Shown: positions 1 to 9,471, counted from the first letter of the stretch. The stretch is DNA of 64,000 nt from Leisingera caerulea DSM 24564 (GCF_000473325.1 NZ_KI421513.1:1311217-1375216); one strand, 5' to 3'. A program made the numbers and translations. Notes: generated by a model from the sequence alone, not told the origin.

Positions 1-1
1 T

Positions 2-1264
2 TACGGATCGATCATGATCTGGGGCACATTGGAAGCGCGTGTGCAAGGAGCCGATCTGGTGATCCTTGGCGGCCTGAACGAAGGCAGCTGGCCCGAAGCC
101 GCCAGTCCCGACCCCTGGCTGAACCGCCAGCTGCGCAATCAGGCGGGGCTTCTGCTGCCCGAACGGCGCATCGGCCTGTCGGCGCATGATTTTCAGCAGG
201 CCATCGCCGCGCCAGAGGTCTGGCTGACCCGCGCCGAACGCTCGGAAGAAGCCGACACCGTACCCTCGCGCTGGCTGAACCGGCTGACCAACCTGCTGTC
301 CGGCCTGCCGGACCAGGGCGGCCGTGCGTCCCTGGAAACGATGCGGGCCAAAGGCCGCCAGTGGCTCGGCTGGGCGGAAGCGCTGGAGGAACCGACGCCG
401 CTTCCGCAATACCCCCGCCCGTCCCCGTGCCCGCCGGTGGCGGCCCGCCCGCGGCGGCTGACGATCACCGAAATTCCGCGTCTGATCCGCGATCCTTATG
501 CGATCTACGCCAAACATGTCCTGCGGCTCAAACCGCTTAACCCGCTGGTGCAGGAACCCGACGCCCTGCTGCGCGGGATCGTGGTGCATGAGGTTTTTGA
601 GCATTTCATCAAGGAAGCCCAAGCAGACCCTTCGCTGCTGACCACCAGTCATCTGATCGGAAAAACCCGCGAGTTGCTGGAAATCCACGTGCCTTGGCCA
701 GTCGCCCGCATCCTGTGGCACAGCCGCATCCGCAAGATTGCCGGCGACTTCGTCCTGGCCGAGCAAGAGCGCCAGGCCCGAGCCAAACCAGTTGCTTTCG
801 AAGCCAAGGGCAGCGCCCGGCTGGATCCGCTGGACTTCACCATCGCCTGCCGCGCCGACCGGATCGACATGGACGACCGCGGCTTTCTGCATCTCTACGA
901 CTATAAAACGGGCACGCCGCCCAGCGAGACGCAGCAGAAGAAGTTTGAAAAACAGCTGCTGATCGAGGCTGCCATGGCCGAAGAAGGCGCCTTTGACGAC
1001 CTCGGCGCGGCGGAAGTGGCGCGCGCTATGTTCATAGGATTGGGCAGCAAGTTGAGCGAAGTGCGCGCACCGCTGGAGGACGAGCCGCCCGCCAAAATCT
1101 GGGATGAGCTGCGCACGCTGATCGGAGCCTACTTCGAGCCTGATCAAGGCTATTCCAGCCGGCGCATGGTGCACCGCGACGACATCGCCGGCGACTATGA
1201 CCACCTCGCACGCTACGGCGAATGGGACCGCAGCGCCACACCTCAGCAGGAGGATCTGGCATGA
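2..1264 (+). CDS. addB: AddB helicase/nuclease subunit (5' partial)
   Basis: C-terminal part of AddB, partner of AddA in the double-strand-break resection complex (the RecBCD counterpart in alphaproteobacteria). The reading frame is open from base 2, so the true start lies upstream of the window. The first part is the degraded helicase-like region (LNEGSWP, PDPWLNRQLR). The C-terminal PD-(D/E)XK nuclease is visible as HEVFEHF, then CRADRID and the catalytic DYKTG at about 899-913. The stop TGA overlaps the addA ATG (ATGA), so the two are probably translationally coupled. Identity is firm from the motifs and from addA next door. Confidence 0.93.
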   Translation, partial: YGSIMIWGTLEARVQGADLVILGGLNEGSWPEAASPDPWLNRQLRNQAGLLLPERRIGLSAHDFQQAIAAPEVWLTRAERSEEADTVPSRWLNRLTNLLSGLPDQGGRASLETMRAKGRQWLGWAEALEEPTPLPQYPRPSPCPPVAARPRRLTITEIPRLIRDPYAIYAKHVLRLKPLNPLVQEPDALLRGIVVHEVFEHFIKEAQADPSLLTTSHLIGKTRELLEIHVPWPVARILWHSRIRKIAGDFVLAEQERQARAKPVAFEAKGSARLDPLDFTIACRADRIDMDDRGFLHLYDYKTGTPPSETQQKKFEKQLLIEAAMAEEGAFDDLGAAEVARAMFIGLGSKLSEVRAPLEDEPPAKIWDELRTLIGAYFEPDQGYSSRRMVHRDDIAGDYDHLARYGEWDRSATPQQEDLA

Positions 1265-4200
1265 CTATCCGCGACGCCGCCTCTGAGGCGCAATTCCGCG
1301 CCGCGCGCCCCGACGCCTCTACCTGGCTGGCGGCAAATGCAGGCTCGGGGAAGACGAAGGTGCTGACGGACAGGGTGGCGCGGCTGTTGCTGAAAGGCGT
1401 GCAGCCGCAGCACATCCTGTGCCTCACCTACACCAAGGCCGCCGCCAGCGAGATGCAGAACCGGCTGTTCAAACGGCTGGGGGAATGGGCGATGCTGGGC
1501 GATCCCGCGCTGATCGCTGCACTGACCGAGCTGGGGGAGGTCAGCACAGCAGCCGAGGATCTGGCCCAAGCGCGCACCCTGTTTGCCCGCGCTATCGAGA
1601 CACCGGGCGGACTGAAGATCCAGACCATCCATTCGTTCTGTTCCTCGCTTCTGCGAAGGTTTCCGCTGGAGGCCGGCGTCAGCCCGCAATTCTCCGAGAT
1701 GGACGACCGCGCGGGCCAACTGCTGCGGGCGGAGATCATGGAGGACTTTGCCCAAGGGGGCGAGGCGCCGCTGGTCGATGCCCTGGCGCGCCATGTAAGC
1801 GATAGTGATTTTGAGACGCTCACCGCCGCCATTTGCCAACGCCGCGCTGATTTCGGCGAGCCGCTGGACTGGAACGGACTGCTGGAGCTGTTCGGGCTGC
1901 CTGAGGGATTTGACGAGACCGCGCTAGAGGCACTGGTGTTCCTCGGCGGCGAGGAAGAGCTGCTGCAGCGCACCCGCGAGATGCTGGGGCAGGGCGGTTC
2001 GACCGACCAGAAGGCCGCGGCAAAGCTGGCTGGCATCACCAAGCCCGCGCTTGCGGACTTAGGCACATTGGAAAGCGTGTTTCTGACTGGCGCCAGCGCC
2101 AAGGAGCCTTTCACCGCAAAAATCGACAAGTTCCCGACCAAGAAGCTGCGCGAATCCCATCTGTCCCTGATGGATCAGCTGGAACCGCTAATGCGGCGGG
2201 TCGAGGATGCCAGGGCGAAACGCCTGGCACTGACAGCAGCGCGCAAGAGCCACTGTCTGCACCGCTTTGCCGCGGCCTTCCTGCCGGAATATGAGCGCCG
2301 CAAGCAGCTGCGCGGCTGGCTCGACTTTGACGACCTGATACTGAAGGCGCGCCAGCTGCTGAACGATCCGGGTGTTGCCGCCTGGGTGCTGTACCGTCTG
2401 GACGGCGGCATCGACCACATCCTGGTGGACGAGGCGCAGGACACCAGCCCGGTTCAATGGGACGTGATCGAGAAGCTGGCACAGGAATTCACTGCCGGCG
2501 AGGGTGCGCGCTCGGACGTGGAGCGCACGATCTTTGTGGTCGGCGACAAGAAACAGTCGATCTATTCTTTCCAGGGCGCCGACCCGGACGCATTCGACCG
2601 GATGCAGCAGGAGTTCGGCAACCGGCTGGCGGAAACCGGGGCAGGGTTGCAGGATGCCTCGCTCAATTTTTCTTTCCGCTCGTCCGCCGCTATCCTGAAA
2701 CTCGTGGACCTGGTGTTTCGCGACAGTCCCCGCGCAGGTTTCCGCAAGGAGGCGCTGCACCGCGCCTTCAAATCCGACCTGCCGGGCCGGGTGGACCTGT
2801 GGCCGGTCGTCGGCAAGGTCGAGGATGACGAGGACCCCGACTGGACCAGCCCGGTCGACCGTCCCAGTAGCCGTCACCACACGGTGATCCTGGCCGAGCG
2901 CATCGCGCGCTCAATCAAGCAGATGATCGACTCTGGCGTCACGATCCCCGAAGACGGCCCTGAACGCGGCACCTTCCAGCGCCGACCGGTGCAGGCTGGC
3001 GATTTCCTGATCCTGGTGCAGCGCCGCTCTGACCTGTTCTCGGAGATCATCCGCGCCTGCAAGAAGGTCGAACTGCCCATCGCCGGCGCCGACCGGCTCA
3101 AGGTAGGGGCCGAACTGGCGGTCAAGGACATTGCCGCGCTGCTGCGGTTCCTAGCGTTGCCGGAAGACTCTCTATCGCTGGCCGAGGCTCTGAAATCACC
3201 GCTGTTTGGCTGGACGGAGCAGGCGTTGTTCGACCTCGCGCACCGGCGGGAGGCGATGTACCTGTGGCCGGCGCTGCGCGAGCGGGCAGGGGAGTTCCCT
3301 GAAACAATGGCGGTGCTGAATGACCTGCGCGCCAATGCCGATTTTCTGCGCCCCTATGACCTGATCGAACGCATTCTGACCCGCCACGGCGGCCGTCAGA
3401 AACTGCTGGGCCGGCTGGGGCCGGAGGCTGAGGACGGCATCAACGCGCTGCTGTCTCAGGCGCTGGCCTATGAGCGCACCGATGTGCCCAGCCTCACAGG
3501 TTTCCTGGTCTGGATGCAAACCGATGACCTTGAGATTAAGCGCCAGATGGGGGCGGCGGGAGACATGATCCGGGTGATGTCGGTGCATGGCTCCAAGGGG
3601 CTGGAGGCGCCGATCGTGATCCTGCCGGACACCGCGAAACGGCAGGCACCGCGGGATGCGGAAATCATGCTGGCTGATGGCACACCGGTCTGGAAACTGG
3701 CCAAGGATCAAATGCCAAATGCAATGCTGGCGGCCCGCGAAGCCGCACAGGAGAAACTGCAGAATGAACGGCTGCGCCTGTTGTATGTGGCTCTGACCCG
3801 GGCGGAAAAATGGCTGATTGTCGCTGCTGCCGGCGAGGTGGGCGAGCAGGGCGACAGCTGGTACCGGCTTACGGAACGCGCCATGCGCGACGGCGGCGCA
3901 GTGGAATTCGACGCGGAAGGTGGCACCGGCCTCCGGCTGCAGCATGGTGATTGGGACGGCCTGCCGCTGGTCGCGCCGACCATTCATGAAGCTGAAAAAC
4001 ACACGTTGCCCGAAGTCTTCACGCGCCCGGCCACACCTTATGCAGCGCCGGCCCAGGCGCTCAGCCCATCCGACTTGGGCGGAGCCAAGGCCTTGCCCGG
4101 CGATCAAGGGCTAGATGAGGAGGCCGCCAAGGCCCGCGGCAGCCGGCTGCACCTGCTTTTGGAGCATCTGCCGGGACGAGCGGAAGCAGACTGGCCGAAA

Positions 4201-4614
4201 CTGGCACAGAACCTGCTGCAAGGAGCCGGCGACTGTGCGGAACTGCTGACCGAGGCCTCCGCGGTTCTGAACAATGCTGCCCTGGCAGATGTGTTTAACC
4301 CGGATACGCTGGCCGAGGTCGCTGTCACCGCTGACCTGAACGGCGCCCGCCTGCATGGCGTCATCGACCGGCTGATCATTACCCCGGAAAATGTCCTGGC
4401 GGTGGATTTCAAATCCAATGCCACCGTGCCGGCAGCGCCTGAACAATGCCCCGAGGGCCTGCTGCGGCAGATGGGGGCCTATGCCCATGCGCTGGCTCTG
4501 ATCTATCCGGGCCGAACCGTTGAGACCGCACTGCTCTGGACCCGGACTGCAACCCTGATGCCGCTGCCGCACGACCTTGTGACTGCGGCATTGAAGCGGC
4601 AGTTGGAACCTTGA
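1261..4614 (+). CDS. addA: AddA helicase-nuclease
   Basis: 1117-residue UvrD-family helicase with a C-terminal RecB-type nuclease, the motor subunit of AddAB in recombinational repair. Visible motifs in order: Walker A ANAGSGKT at residues 25-32, LDFDDL, DEAQDTSP near residue 390, GDKKQSIYSFQGA, SFRSS, a VMSVHGSKGLEAP helicase motif, YVALTRAEK, and a nuclease end with VIDR and DFKSN. I chose the ATG at 1261, not an upstream in-frame start at 1222, because AGGAGG at 1247-1252 is correctly spaced and it gives the usual ATGA overlap with addB. Length is normal for alphaproteobacterial AddA. Confidence 0.96.
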   Translation: MTIRDAASEAQFRAARPDASTWLAANAGSGKTKVLTDRVARLLLKGVQPQHILCLTYTKAAASEMQNRLFKRLGEWAMLGDPALIAALTELGEVSTAAEDLAQARTLFARAIETPGGLKIQTIHSFCSSLLRRFPLEAGVSPQFSEMDDRAGQLLRAEIMEDFAQGGEAPLVDALARHVSDSDFETLTAAICQRRADFGEPLDWNGLLELFGLPEGFDETALEALVFLGGEEELLQRTREMLGQGGSTDQKAAAKLAGITKPALADLGTLESVFLTGASAKEPFTAKIDKFPTKKLRESHLSLMDQLEPLMRRVEDARAKRLALTAARKSHCLHRFAAAFLPEYERRKQLRGWLDFDDLILKARQLLNDPGVAAWVLYRLDGGIDHILVDEAQDTSPVQWDVIEKLAQEFTAGEGARSDVERTIFVVGDKKQSIYSFQGADPDAFDRMQQEFGNRLAETGAGLQDASLNFSFRSSAAILKLVDLVFRDSPRAGFRKEALHRAFKSDLPGRVDLWPVVGKVEDDEDPDWTSPVDRPSSRHHTVILAERIARSIKQMIDSGVTIPEDGPERGTFQRRPVQAGDFLILVQRRSDLFSEIIRACKKVELPIAGADRLKVGAELAVKDIAALLRFLALPEDSLSLAEALKSPLFGWTEQALFDLAHRREAMYLWPALRERAGEFPETMAVLNDLRANADFLRPYDLIERILTRHGGRQKLLGRLGPEAEDGINALLSQALAYERTDVPSLTGFLVWMQTDDLEIKRQMGAAGDMIRVMSVHGSKGLEAPIVILPDTAKRQAPRDAEIMLADGTPVWKLAKDQMPNAMLAAREAAQEKLQNERLRLLYVALTRAEKWLIVAAAGEVGEQGDSWYRLTERAMRDGGAVEFDAEGGTGLRLQHGDWDGLPLVAPTIHEAEKHTLPEVFTRPATPYAAPAQALSPSDLGGAKALPGDQGLDEEAAKARGSRLHLLLEHLPGRAEADWPKLAQNLLQGAGDCAELLTEASAVLNNAALADVFNPDTLAEVAVTADLNGARLHGVIDRLIITPENVLAVDFKSNATVPAAPEQCPEGLLRQMGAYAHALALIYPGRTVETALLWTRTATLMPLPHDLVTAALKRQLEP

Positions 4615-4676
4615 CGATCGGTTAAGCCGTACCTAGGTTCCGACTCCAGTTGCCACACACTCATGGAGACATGCAT

Positions 4677-4997
4677 ATGTCCACCGTTGCCGTCACCGAC
4701 GCCACTTTTGACGCCGAAGTCAAGAACTCCGACATCCCCGTTGTGGTGGATTTCTGGGCTGAGTGGTGCGGTCCCTGTAAGCAGATTGGCCCGGCTCTGG
4801 AAGAGCTGGCCGCGGAATTCGACGGCAAGGTCAAGATTGCCAAGGTCGATGTAGACAGCAACCCGAACGCCGCCGCTGCCATGGGCGTGCGCGGCATCCC
4901 GGCGCTGTTCATCTTCAAGGACGGCCAGGTGATTTCCAACCGCGCCGGCGCCGCCCCCAAGGCTGCGCTGCAGAGCTGGATCGAAGAGTCGATCTAA
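4677..4997 (+). CDS. trxA: Thioredoxin
   Basis: 106-residue thioredoxin, the cytoplasmic dithiol reductant that serves ribonucleotide reductase, MsrA and other targets. The active site WCGPCK and the cis-proline motif RGIPALFIF are intact, and the length equals classical TrxA. Of three in-frame ATGs (4650, 4671, 4677) the last is best: GGAG at 4665-4668 lies 8 bases upstream and the protein then begins MSTVAV, as in relatives. It follows addA by 62 bases and is closed by a hairpin terminator at about 5023-5054. Confidence 0.96.
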   Translation: MSTVAVTDATFDAEVKNSDIPVVVDFWAEWCGPCKQIGPALEELAAEFDGKVKIAKVDVDSNPNAAAAMGVRGIPALFIFKDGQVISNRAGAAPKAALQSWIEESI

Positions 4998-5022
4998 GCC
5001 TGATCCATTTACCGGATTTCAT

Positions 5023-5054
5023 AGGGCTGTCCCCGCGGGGGCAGCTCTTTTTTG
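5023..5054 (+). terminator. Rho-independent terminator after trxA
   Basis: Stem formed by GGGCTG-CCCC and GGGG-CAGCTC around a short GCG loop, followed directly by a run of T residues. It lies 26 bases after the trxA stop and should end the addB-addA-trxA transcript or a trxA transcript. Confidence 0.8.
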
Positions 5055-5152
5055 TCTGGCAAGTTCTGGTGCTGCGGAACGGGTCAAACTGGCTCTTCCC
5101 TTGGCCCGGCCACCCTGCAAGTGTCCCTCCCGGAACAGGTACAGGAGGCGAT

Positions 5153-5500
5153 ATGGCCAAGACACGGGTCCTGGTGGAATTCGGCATGGGCACATCGCTC
5201 AGGCGCGAGGACTACACCGAAGCCGCCCGGCGCGCCATCACGGACGCGCTGTGGCACAATTCCGTCAACATGGCGGAACTGTTTGATTTCTCAAAAGAAG
5301 ACATGATTATCGAAGCCGAAATCGGCGTGCAGCAGCCGGACGCTGTGGATAAGGAGCTACTCCTGGAAATCTTTCCCTACGGCCAGCCCAGCATCCGCGT
5401 CGTGAAAGGCGGGCTCGACATTGAAAAGCCCCACGGCGGGCGCACAGTGATCGCCAATGCAGCGGTGGTCGTGTCATTTGACATGGAGGCCGCGGAATGA
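5153..5500 (+). CDS. Lin0512 family protein, copy 1
   Basis: 115-residue protein I assign to the uncharacterised Lin0512 family from its N-terminal VEFGMG, the DYTEAARRA helix and the IGVQQPDAVD and VKGGLD blocks. No signal peptide or membrane segment; probably cytoplasmic. The ATG at 5153 is supported by AGGAGG at 5143-5148; a longer in-frame start at 5069 has no comparable ribosome site. Its last bases overlap the start of a second homologue (ATGA at 5497), so the pair is co-translated and may form a hetero-oligomer. Biochemical function unknown. Confidence 0.8.
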   Translation: MAKTRVLVEFGMGTSLRREDYTEAARRAITDALWHNSVNMAELFDFSKEDMIIEAEIGVQQPDAVDKELLLEIFPYGQPSIRVVKGGLDIEKPHGGRTVIANAAVVVSFDMEAAE

Positions 5501-5868
5501 GCGAAAAGCGCATCATCCTTGAAATGGGCACGGGTAACGACCTTTATGGCCAGGACTACACCAAGGCGGCCCGCCGCGCGGTGCAGGATGCGCTGCACCA
5601 TTCCTCGATCACACTGTTTTCCAAGCTGAGACTCGATCACAGCGAAATGCGGGTGGAAGTGACCATCGGCGTGCAGCAGCCGGAGGCGGTGGATTGCAAC
5701 CTTGTGGCCCAGGACCTGCCGCGCGGCCGGGCCAGCGTGCAGGCCGTGAAGGGCGGTCTGGATGTGGAGGATGCCGAAGAGGGCACCCGTCATGTAATCG
5801 CCACCGCGGCGGTCGAAGCCTGGCTGCCGGACCAGGCCGGAAAATACAAAACCGGCACCCCGGAATGA
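5497..5868 (+). CDS. Lin0512 family protein, copy 2
   Basis: 123-residue paralogue of the preceding gene. It shares LEMGTG, DYTKAARRA, IGVQQPEAVD and VKGGLD at equivalent positions but has diverged elsewhere and carries a short extra tail ending KTGTPE. It starts inside the stop of copy 1. Tandem overlapping paralogues suggest ancient duplication followed by subunit specialisation. Function is not known, and nothing in the neighbourhood (trxA upstream, a DUF1127 gene on the opposite strand downstream) predicts one. Confidence 0.8.
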   Translation: MSEKRIILEMGTGNDLYGQDYTKAARRAVQDALHHSSITLFSKLRLDHSEMRVEVTIGVQQPEAVDCNLVAQDLPRGRASVQAVKGGLDVEDAEEGTRHVIATAAVEAWLPDQAGKYKTGTPE

Positions 5869-5872
5869 ACAA

Positions 5873-5893
5873 AGCCGCCCGTGCAGGGCGGCT
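5873..5893 (-). terminator. Terminator, mainly for the leftward DUF1127 gene
   Basis: Perfect 8-bp stem AGCCGCCC/GGGCGGCT with a 5-base loop. Read on the minus strand it is followed by TTTGTT, so it best serves the leftward gene ending at 5920. It could also slow transcription leaving the Lin0512 pair. Confidence 0.7.
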
Positions 5894-5919
5894 CATTCAA
5901 GGTTCTTGATCATCAAAGA

Positions 5920-6111
5920 TCAGAGCTTGGTGATGTCGGAACGGTCCAGACCGATATCTTCAAGCTGGGCATCGGTCAGCTGTGCCAGAACCTTGCGGGT
6001 TTCGCGGGCCTCATACCATTCCACAATGGTGTTTTTGACATTGGCCACTGCGTCGACCACGCGGAGAACGGTGACTGCTCCGAGCGGCGCATGAATATTT
6101 GCGGTCGTCAT
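5920..6111 (-). CDS. DUF1127 (YjiS-like) small protein
   Basis: 63-residue protein ending in the DUF1127 signature: the arginine-containing helix YEARETRKVLAQL, then DAQLEDIGLDRSDI. Members are small basic proteins, very common in Rhodobacteraceae and Rhizobiales. Some have been linked to RNA metabolism and to phosphate or carbon homeostasis, but this one is uncharacterised. It is divergent from hslV across a 220-bp shared upstream region and has its own terminator. Confidence 0.85.
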   Translation of the reverse strand: MTTANIHAPLGAVTVLRVVDAVANVKNTIVEWYEARETRKVLAQLTDAQLEDIGLDRSDITKL

Positions 6112-6278
6112 TTGCGCATATCCTTCTGAGAAACAGCCGACCCTGTGCCGGTTGTGAGGCTGATTTAGGGTGTGGTGCCGAGACTCACAATTGCCGGTTC
6201 ATCAGCCCCGATTTGCAATTGCTGCATAGCAGCGAATTGCCAAGCAGGTGCTGCATGACGGCGGAAGTCGGCCGCTCT

Positions 6279-6309
6279 CTTGTGCCGGCGGGGGGATGGT
6301 TCCATATAG
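6279..6309 (+). promoter_or_regulatory. Candidate sigma-32 promoter of hslVU
   Basis: CTTGTG at 6279-6284, a 17-base spacer, then CCATATAG at 6302-6309. This resembles the alphaproteobacterial RpoH pattern (CTTG, then C-Y-TAT). It lies 23 bases before the hslV ATG at 6333, whose ribosome site is GGAGG at 6323-6327. hslVU is a heat-shock operon in other proteobacteria, which fits. Pattern reading only. Confidence 0.5.
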
Positions 6310-6332
6310 GGGGCAACCAAACGGAGGCATAA

Positions 6333-6890
6333 ATGGCAGACGATCAATTCCCCGGCTGGCACGGCACCACCATCATCGGTGTCAAGAAGGGTGGCCAGGT
6401 TGTCATCGCCGGCGACGGCCAGGTGTCGCTGGGGCAAACGGTGATTAAGGGAACGGCCCGCAAGGTGCGCCGCCTGTCGCCCGGCGGGTTTGACGTGGTG
6501 GCAGGCTTTGCCGGATCGACCGCTGACGCCTTTACCCTGCTGGAACGGCTGGAGACCAAACTGGAAGCCACCCCCGGCCAGCTGGCGCGGGCCAGCGTGG
6601 AACTGGCCAAGGACTGGCGCACCGACAAGTACCTGCAGAAACTGGAGGCGATGCTGATCGTCACCGACGGCAGGGACATGTTCGTGATCACCGGCGCCGG
6701 CGACGTGCTGGAGCCTGAACATGACGTGGCGGCCATCGGCTCGGGCGGCAATTTTGCCCTGGCAGCTGCCCGCGGCATGATGGACAGCGGCCGATCCGCC
6801 GAAGACGTGGCGCGGGACGCCATGGCCATCGCCGCCGACATCTGCGTCTACACAAATGGAAACCTGACCGTCGAAACCATCGGCGGCTAA
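6333..6890 (+). CDS. hslV: HslV (ClpQ) protease subunit
   Basis: 185-residue N-terminal-threonine peptidase that stacks as two hexameric rings with the HslU ATPase to degrade unfolded proteins in the cytoplasm. The conserved GTTIIGV and [15 protein letters not shown] blocks are present. The catalytic threonine is residue 12, so an 11-residue leader ending HG must be removed, as in other alphaproteobacterial HslV and unlike E. coli, where only Met is lost. It is followed by hslU after 64 bases holding two hairpins. Confidence 0.97.
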   Translation: MADDQFPGWHGTTIIGVKKGGQVVIAGDGQVSLGQTVIKGTARKVRRLSPGGFDVVAGFAGSTADAFTLLERLETKLEATPGQLARASVELAKDWRTDKYLQKLEAMLIVTDGRDMFVITGAGDVLEPEHDVAAIGSGGNFALAAARGMMDSGRSAEDVARDAMAIAADICVYTNGNLTVETIGG

Positions 6891-6935
6891 GAATTTCGAA
6901 AAAATTCTTAGCAAAACTTTTCGCTGAAAGTTTTG
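6888..6935 (+). repeat. Two back-to-back perfect hairpins between hslV and hslU
   Basis: Hairpin 1 is TAAGAATTT (6888-6896), loop CGAAA, AAATTCTTA (6902-6910), and its left arm includes the hslV stop codon. Hairpin 2 is CAAAACTTT (6912-6920), a 6-base loop, AAAGTTTTG (6927-6935). Both stems are 9 bp without mismatch. They are AT-rich in a GC-rich chromosome and have no T run, so processing or stability control looks more likely than simple termination. Confidence 0.75.
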
Positions 6936-6954
6936 TCCCCGGGAAAGGACTGAC

Positions 6955-8265
6955 ATGACCGATCTGACCCCCCGCGAAATCGTCTCGGAACTGGACCGCT
7001 TCATCATCGGCCAAAAAGAGGCCAAGCGTGCCGTGGCAGTAGCCCTGCGCAGCCGCTGGCGGCGCAAACAGCTCGCAGACGATCTGCGCGACGAGGTATA
7101 TCCGAAGAACATCCTGATGATCGGCCCCACCGGGGTCGGCAAGACCGAGATCTCCCGCCGCCTGGCTAAACTGGCCCGCGCGCCTTTTATCAAGGTGGAA
7201 GCCACCAAATTCACCGAGGTCGGTTATGTCGGCCGGGACGTGGAGCAGATCATCCGTGATCTGGTTGACAGCGCTATTGCGCAGACCCGCGAGTACATGC
7301 GCGAAGACGTGAAAGCGAACGCACACAAAGCCGCCGAGGAGCGGGTCTTGGAAGCCATCGCCGGCACCGATGCGCGCGAAGCCACCCGCGAGATGTTCCG
7401 CAAGAAGCTGAAGGCGGGAGAGCTGGACAATACCGTGATCGAACTGGATGTGGCCGACACCTCCAACCCGATGGGCATGTTTGAAATTCCCGGCCAGCCT
7501 GGCGGCGGCAATATGGGCATGCTGAACCTTGGAGATTTGTTCGGCAAGGCGATGAGCGGGCGCACCACCCGCAAGAAGCTGACTGTCGCCGAGAGCTATG
7601 AAGTGCTGATCGGCGAGGAGGCCGACAAACTGCTGGATGACGAGACCGTCACCCGCACCGCACTGGAGTCGGTGGAGCAGAACGGCATCGTTTTCCTGGA
7701 TGAGATCGACAAGGTCTGCGCCCGTCAGGAGACACGCGGCGGCGATGTCAGCCGCGAAGGCGTTCAGCGCGACCTGCTGCCGCTGATTGAGGGCACCACC
7801 GTCAGCACCAAGCACGGCCCGGTGAAGACCGACCACATCCTGTTCATCGCCTCGGGTGCCTTCCACATTGCCAAGCCGTCGGACCTGCTGCCGGAACTGC
7901 AGGGCCGCCTGCCGATCCGGGTGAACCTGCGGGCGCTGACAGAAGAAGACTTTGTGCGGATCCTGACCGAGACCGACAACGCGCTGACCCGCCAGTACAC
8001 TGCGCTGATGGGCACCGAAGAGGTTGAGGTCACCTTTACCAAAGACGGGATCGCGGCCTTGGCCAAGATCGCTGCCGAGGTGAACCAGACGGTGGAAAAC
8101 ATCGGTGCGCGTCGGCTTTACACGGTAATGGAGCGGGTGTTCGAGGAGCTGTCCTTTACCGCGCCAGACCGCTCGGGCGAAGCTGTGACCGTGGACGCAG
8201 CCTTTGTGACGAAGAACCTGGGCGAGCTTGGCCGCTCATCCGACCTCAGCCGTTACGTGTTGTAA
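6955..8265 (+). CDS. hslU: HslU (ClpY) ATPase subunit
   Basis: 436-residue AAA+ unfoldase that feeds substrates to HslV. It opens with [16 protein letters not shown] and has Walker A GPTGVGKT at about residues 57-64, the pore motif GYVGRD, Walker B VFLDEIDK, and an arginine-finger/sensor region followed by the conserved C-terminal end DLSRYVL, which inserts into HslV. The start follows GGAAAGGA. Length is typical (E. coli 443). Confidence 0.98.
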   Translation: MTDLTPREIVSELDRFIIGQKEAKRAVAVALRSRWRRKQLADDLRDEVYPKNILMIGPTGVGKTEISRRLAKLARAPFIKVEATKFTEVGYVGRDVEQIIRDLVDSAIAQTREYMREDVKANAHKAAEERVLEAIAGTDAREATREMFRKKLKAGELDNTVIELDVADTSNPMGMFEIPGQPGGGNMGMLNLGDLFGKAMSGRTTRKKLTVAESYEVLIGEEADKLLDDETVTRTALESVEQNGIVFLDEIDKVCARQETRGGDVSREGVQRDLLPLIEGTTVSTKHGPVKTDHILFIASGAFHIAKPSDLLPELQGRLPIRVNLRALTEEDFVRILTETDNALTRQYTALMGTEEVEVTFTKDGIAALAKIAAEVNQTVENIGARRLYTVMERVFEELSFTAPDRSGEAVTVDAAFVTKNLGELGRSSDLSRYVL

Positions 8266-8344
8266 ACCGCCAATGCGGATTGCAGGCGCTGGACATCGGC
8301 GGCAGGTGCAGTAGCCTGCCGCTAGGTCATCAAGGTGGGACAAT

Positions 8345-9460
8345 ATGCTAAGGCTGCGCCTGATTTGCGGTGTGATGCTGGTACTTTTGACAGCTTGCAC
8401 TGACAGGTCTTATTCCCCCACCTTTCCCGCGGCCTTGAACGTGGGCACCCCCAAGACCGTATTCGCCGCCACCAACCGCGACCAGCTGCCGGATGGTACC
8501 TTTGGCGCGGAGCGGGCAGAGGGGTACAGCCTGCTTGAACTTACCGTTTCAATTCCGCCGGAGCATACTCCCGGTTCATTGAAATTCGGCTACCGGAACC
8601 CGGATCCCGTCACTGAGTTCACCATGGCGGGACGGAAGAAATTCGAAAGCGACGCCGCATTCGGCACACGGCTGCAGCAGGAACTGGCCAAGTTCCCGCC
8701 AAAGGAGCGCGACATTACCGTGTTTGTGCATGGCTTCAACTCTACCCAGGCCGAGACTGCATTCCGGGCGGCTCAGCTGACCCATGACATCGACGTTCCC
8801 GGCGCCACGGTGATCTATTCCTGGCCCAGCAAGGGCCGGCCGCTTGGCTATGCCTATGACGGCGACAGCGTCCTGTTTGCCCGCGACGGACTGGAACAGT
8901 TGCTGCGAAAGCTGCGTGTCGCCGGTGCGGGCCGGGTGGTGGTTGTCGCGCATTCCATGGGCGGGCTTCTGACCATGGAGACATTGCGCCAGATTGAAAT
9001 CCAGACACCGGGGTGGACCTCCAGAAACCTGGGCGGCGTGGTGCTGATGTCGCCGGATCTGGATATTGATGTGTTCAAAACCCAGATGCGCCGGTTCCGC
9101 ACGGTACCGCAGCCGTTTCTCATCTTTGTTTCCCGCAAGGACAACGTGCTTACGCTGTCGCAGCGCCTGCGCGGGCTGGACGGGCGCGAGCGGCTTGGCA
9201 ATCTGGATAATATTGAGGAGCTCAGCAGCCTGCCGGTGGAAATCATCGACACCACCGCCTTTGCGGACGAGGCGGAGTCACAGCATTTTGTGACAGCCAC
9301 CTCGCCGGCGCTGCTGGCCCTGCTGAACGGCGCACGGGAAACCGCGGATACGTTTGCCGACGACCCTGAGCGTTTGCAGGCCATTCTGCCGGGTCAGATC
9401 GTAATTCGGGAGAATGCCGTCAAAGTGGCCCTGACAGGCAGGCCCGCGGACAACAGGTAA
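8345..9460 (+). CDS. Alpha/beta-hydrolase lipoprotein (DUF900-like)
   Basis: 371-residue predicted lipoprotein: hydrophobic N-terminus with lipobox LTAC (Cys18). The rest is an alpha/beta hydrolase of the DUF900 type: FVHGFNST oxyanion region at about 127-134, then the nucleophile elbow AHSMGG with Ser204. It probably sits at the periplasmic face of a membrane and hydrolyses an ester or similar bond; the substrate is unknown. It is convergent with smr (11 bases between stops). A stem GCGGCAGG/CCTGCCGC at about 8300-8325 separates it from hslU. Confidence 0.82.
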   Translation: MLRLRLICGVMLVLLTACTDRSYSPTFPAALNVGTPKTVFAATNRDQLPDGTFGAERAEGYSLLELTVSIPPEHTPGSLKFGYRNPDPVTEFTMAGRKKFESDAAFGTRLQQELAKFPPKERDITVFVHGFNSTQAETAFRAAQLTHDIDVPGATVIYSWPSKGRPLGYAYDGDSVLFARDGLEQLLRKLRVAGAGRVVVVAHSMGGLLTMETLRQIEIQTPGWTSRNLGGVVLMSPDLDIDVFKTQMRRFRTVPQPFLIFVSRKDNVLTLSQRLRGLDGRERLGNLDNIEELSSLPVEIIDTTAFADEAESQHFVTATSPALLALLNGARETADTFADDPERLQAILPGQIVIRENAVKVALTGRPADNR

Positions 9461-9471
9461 CGGGCCAGTCC

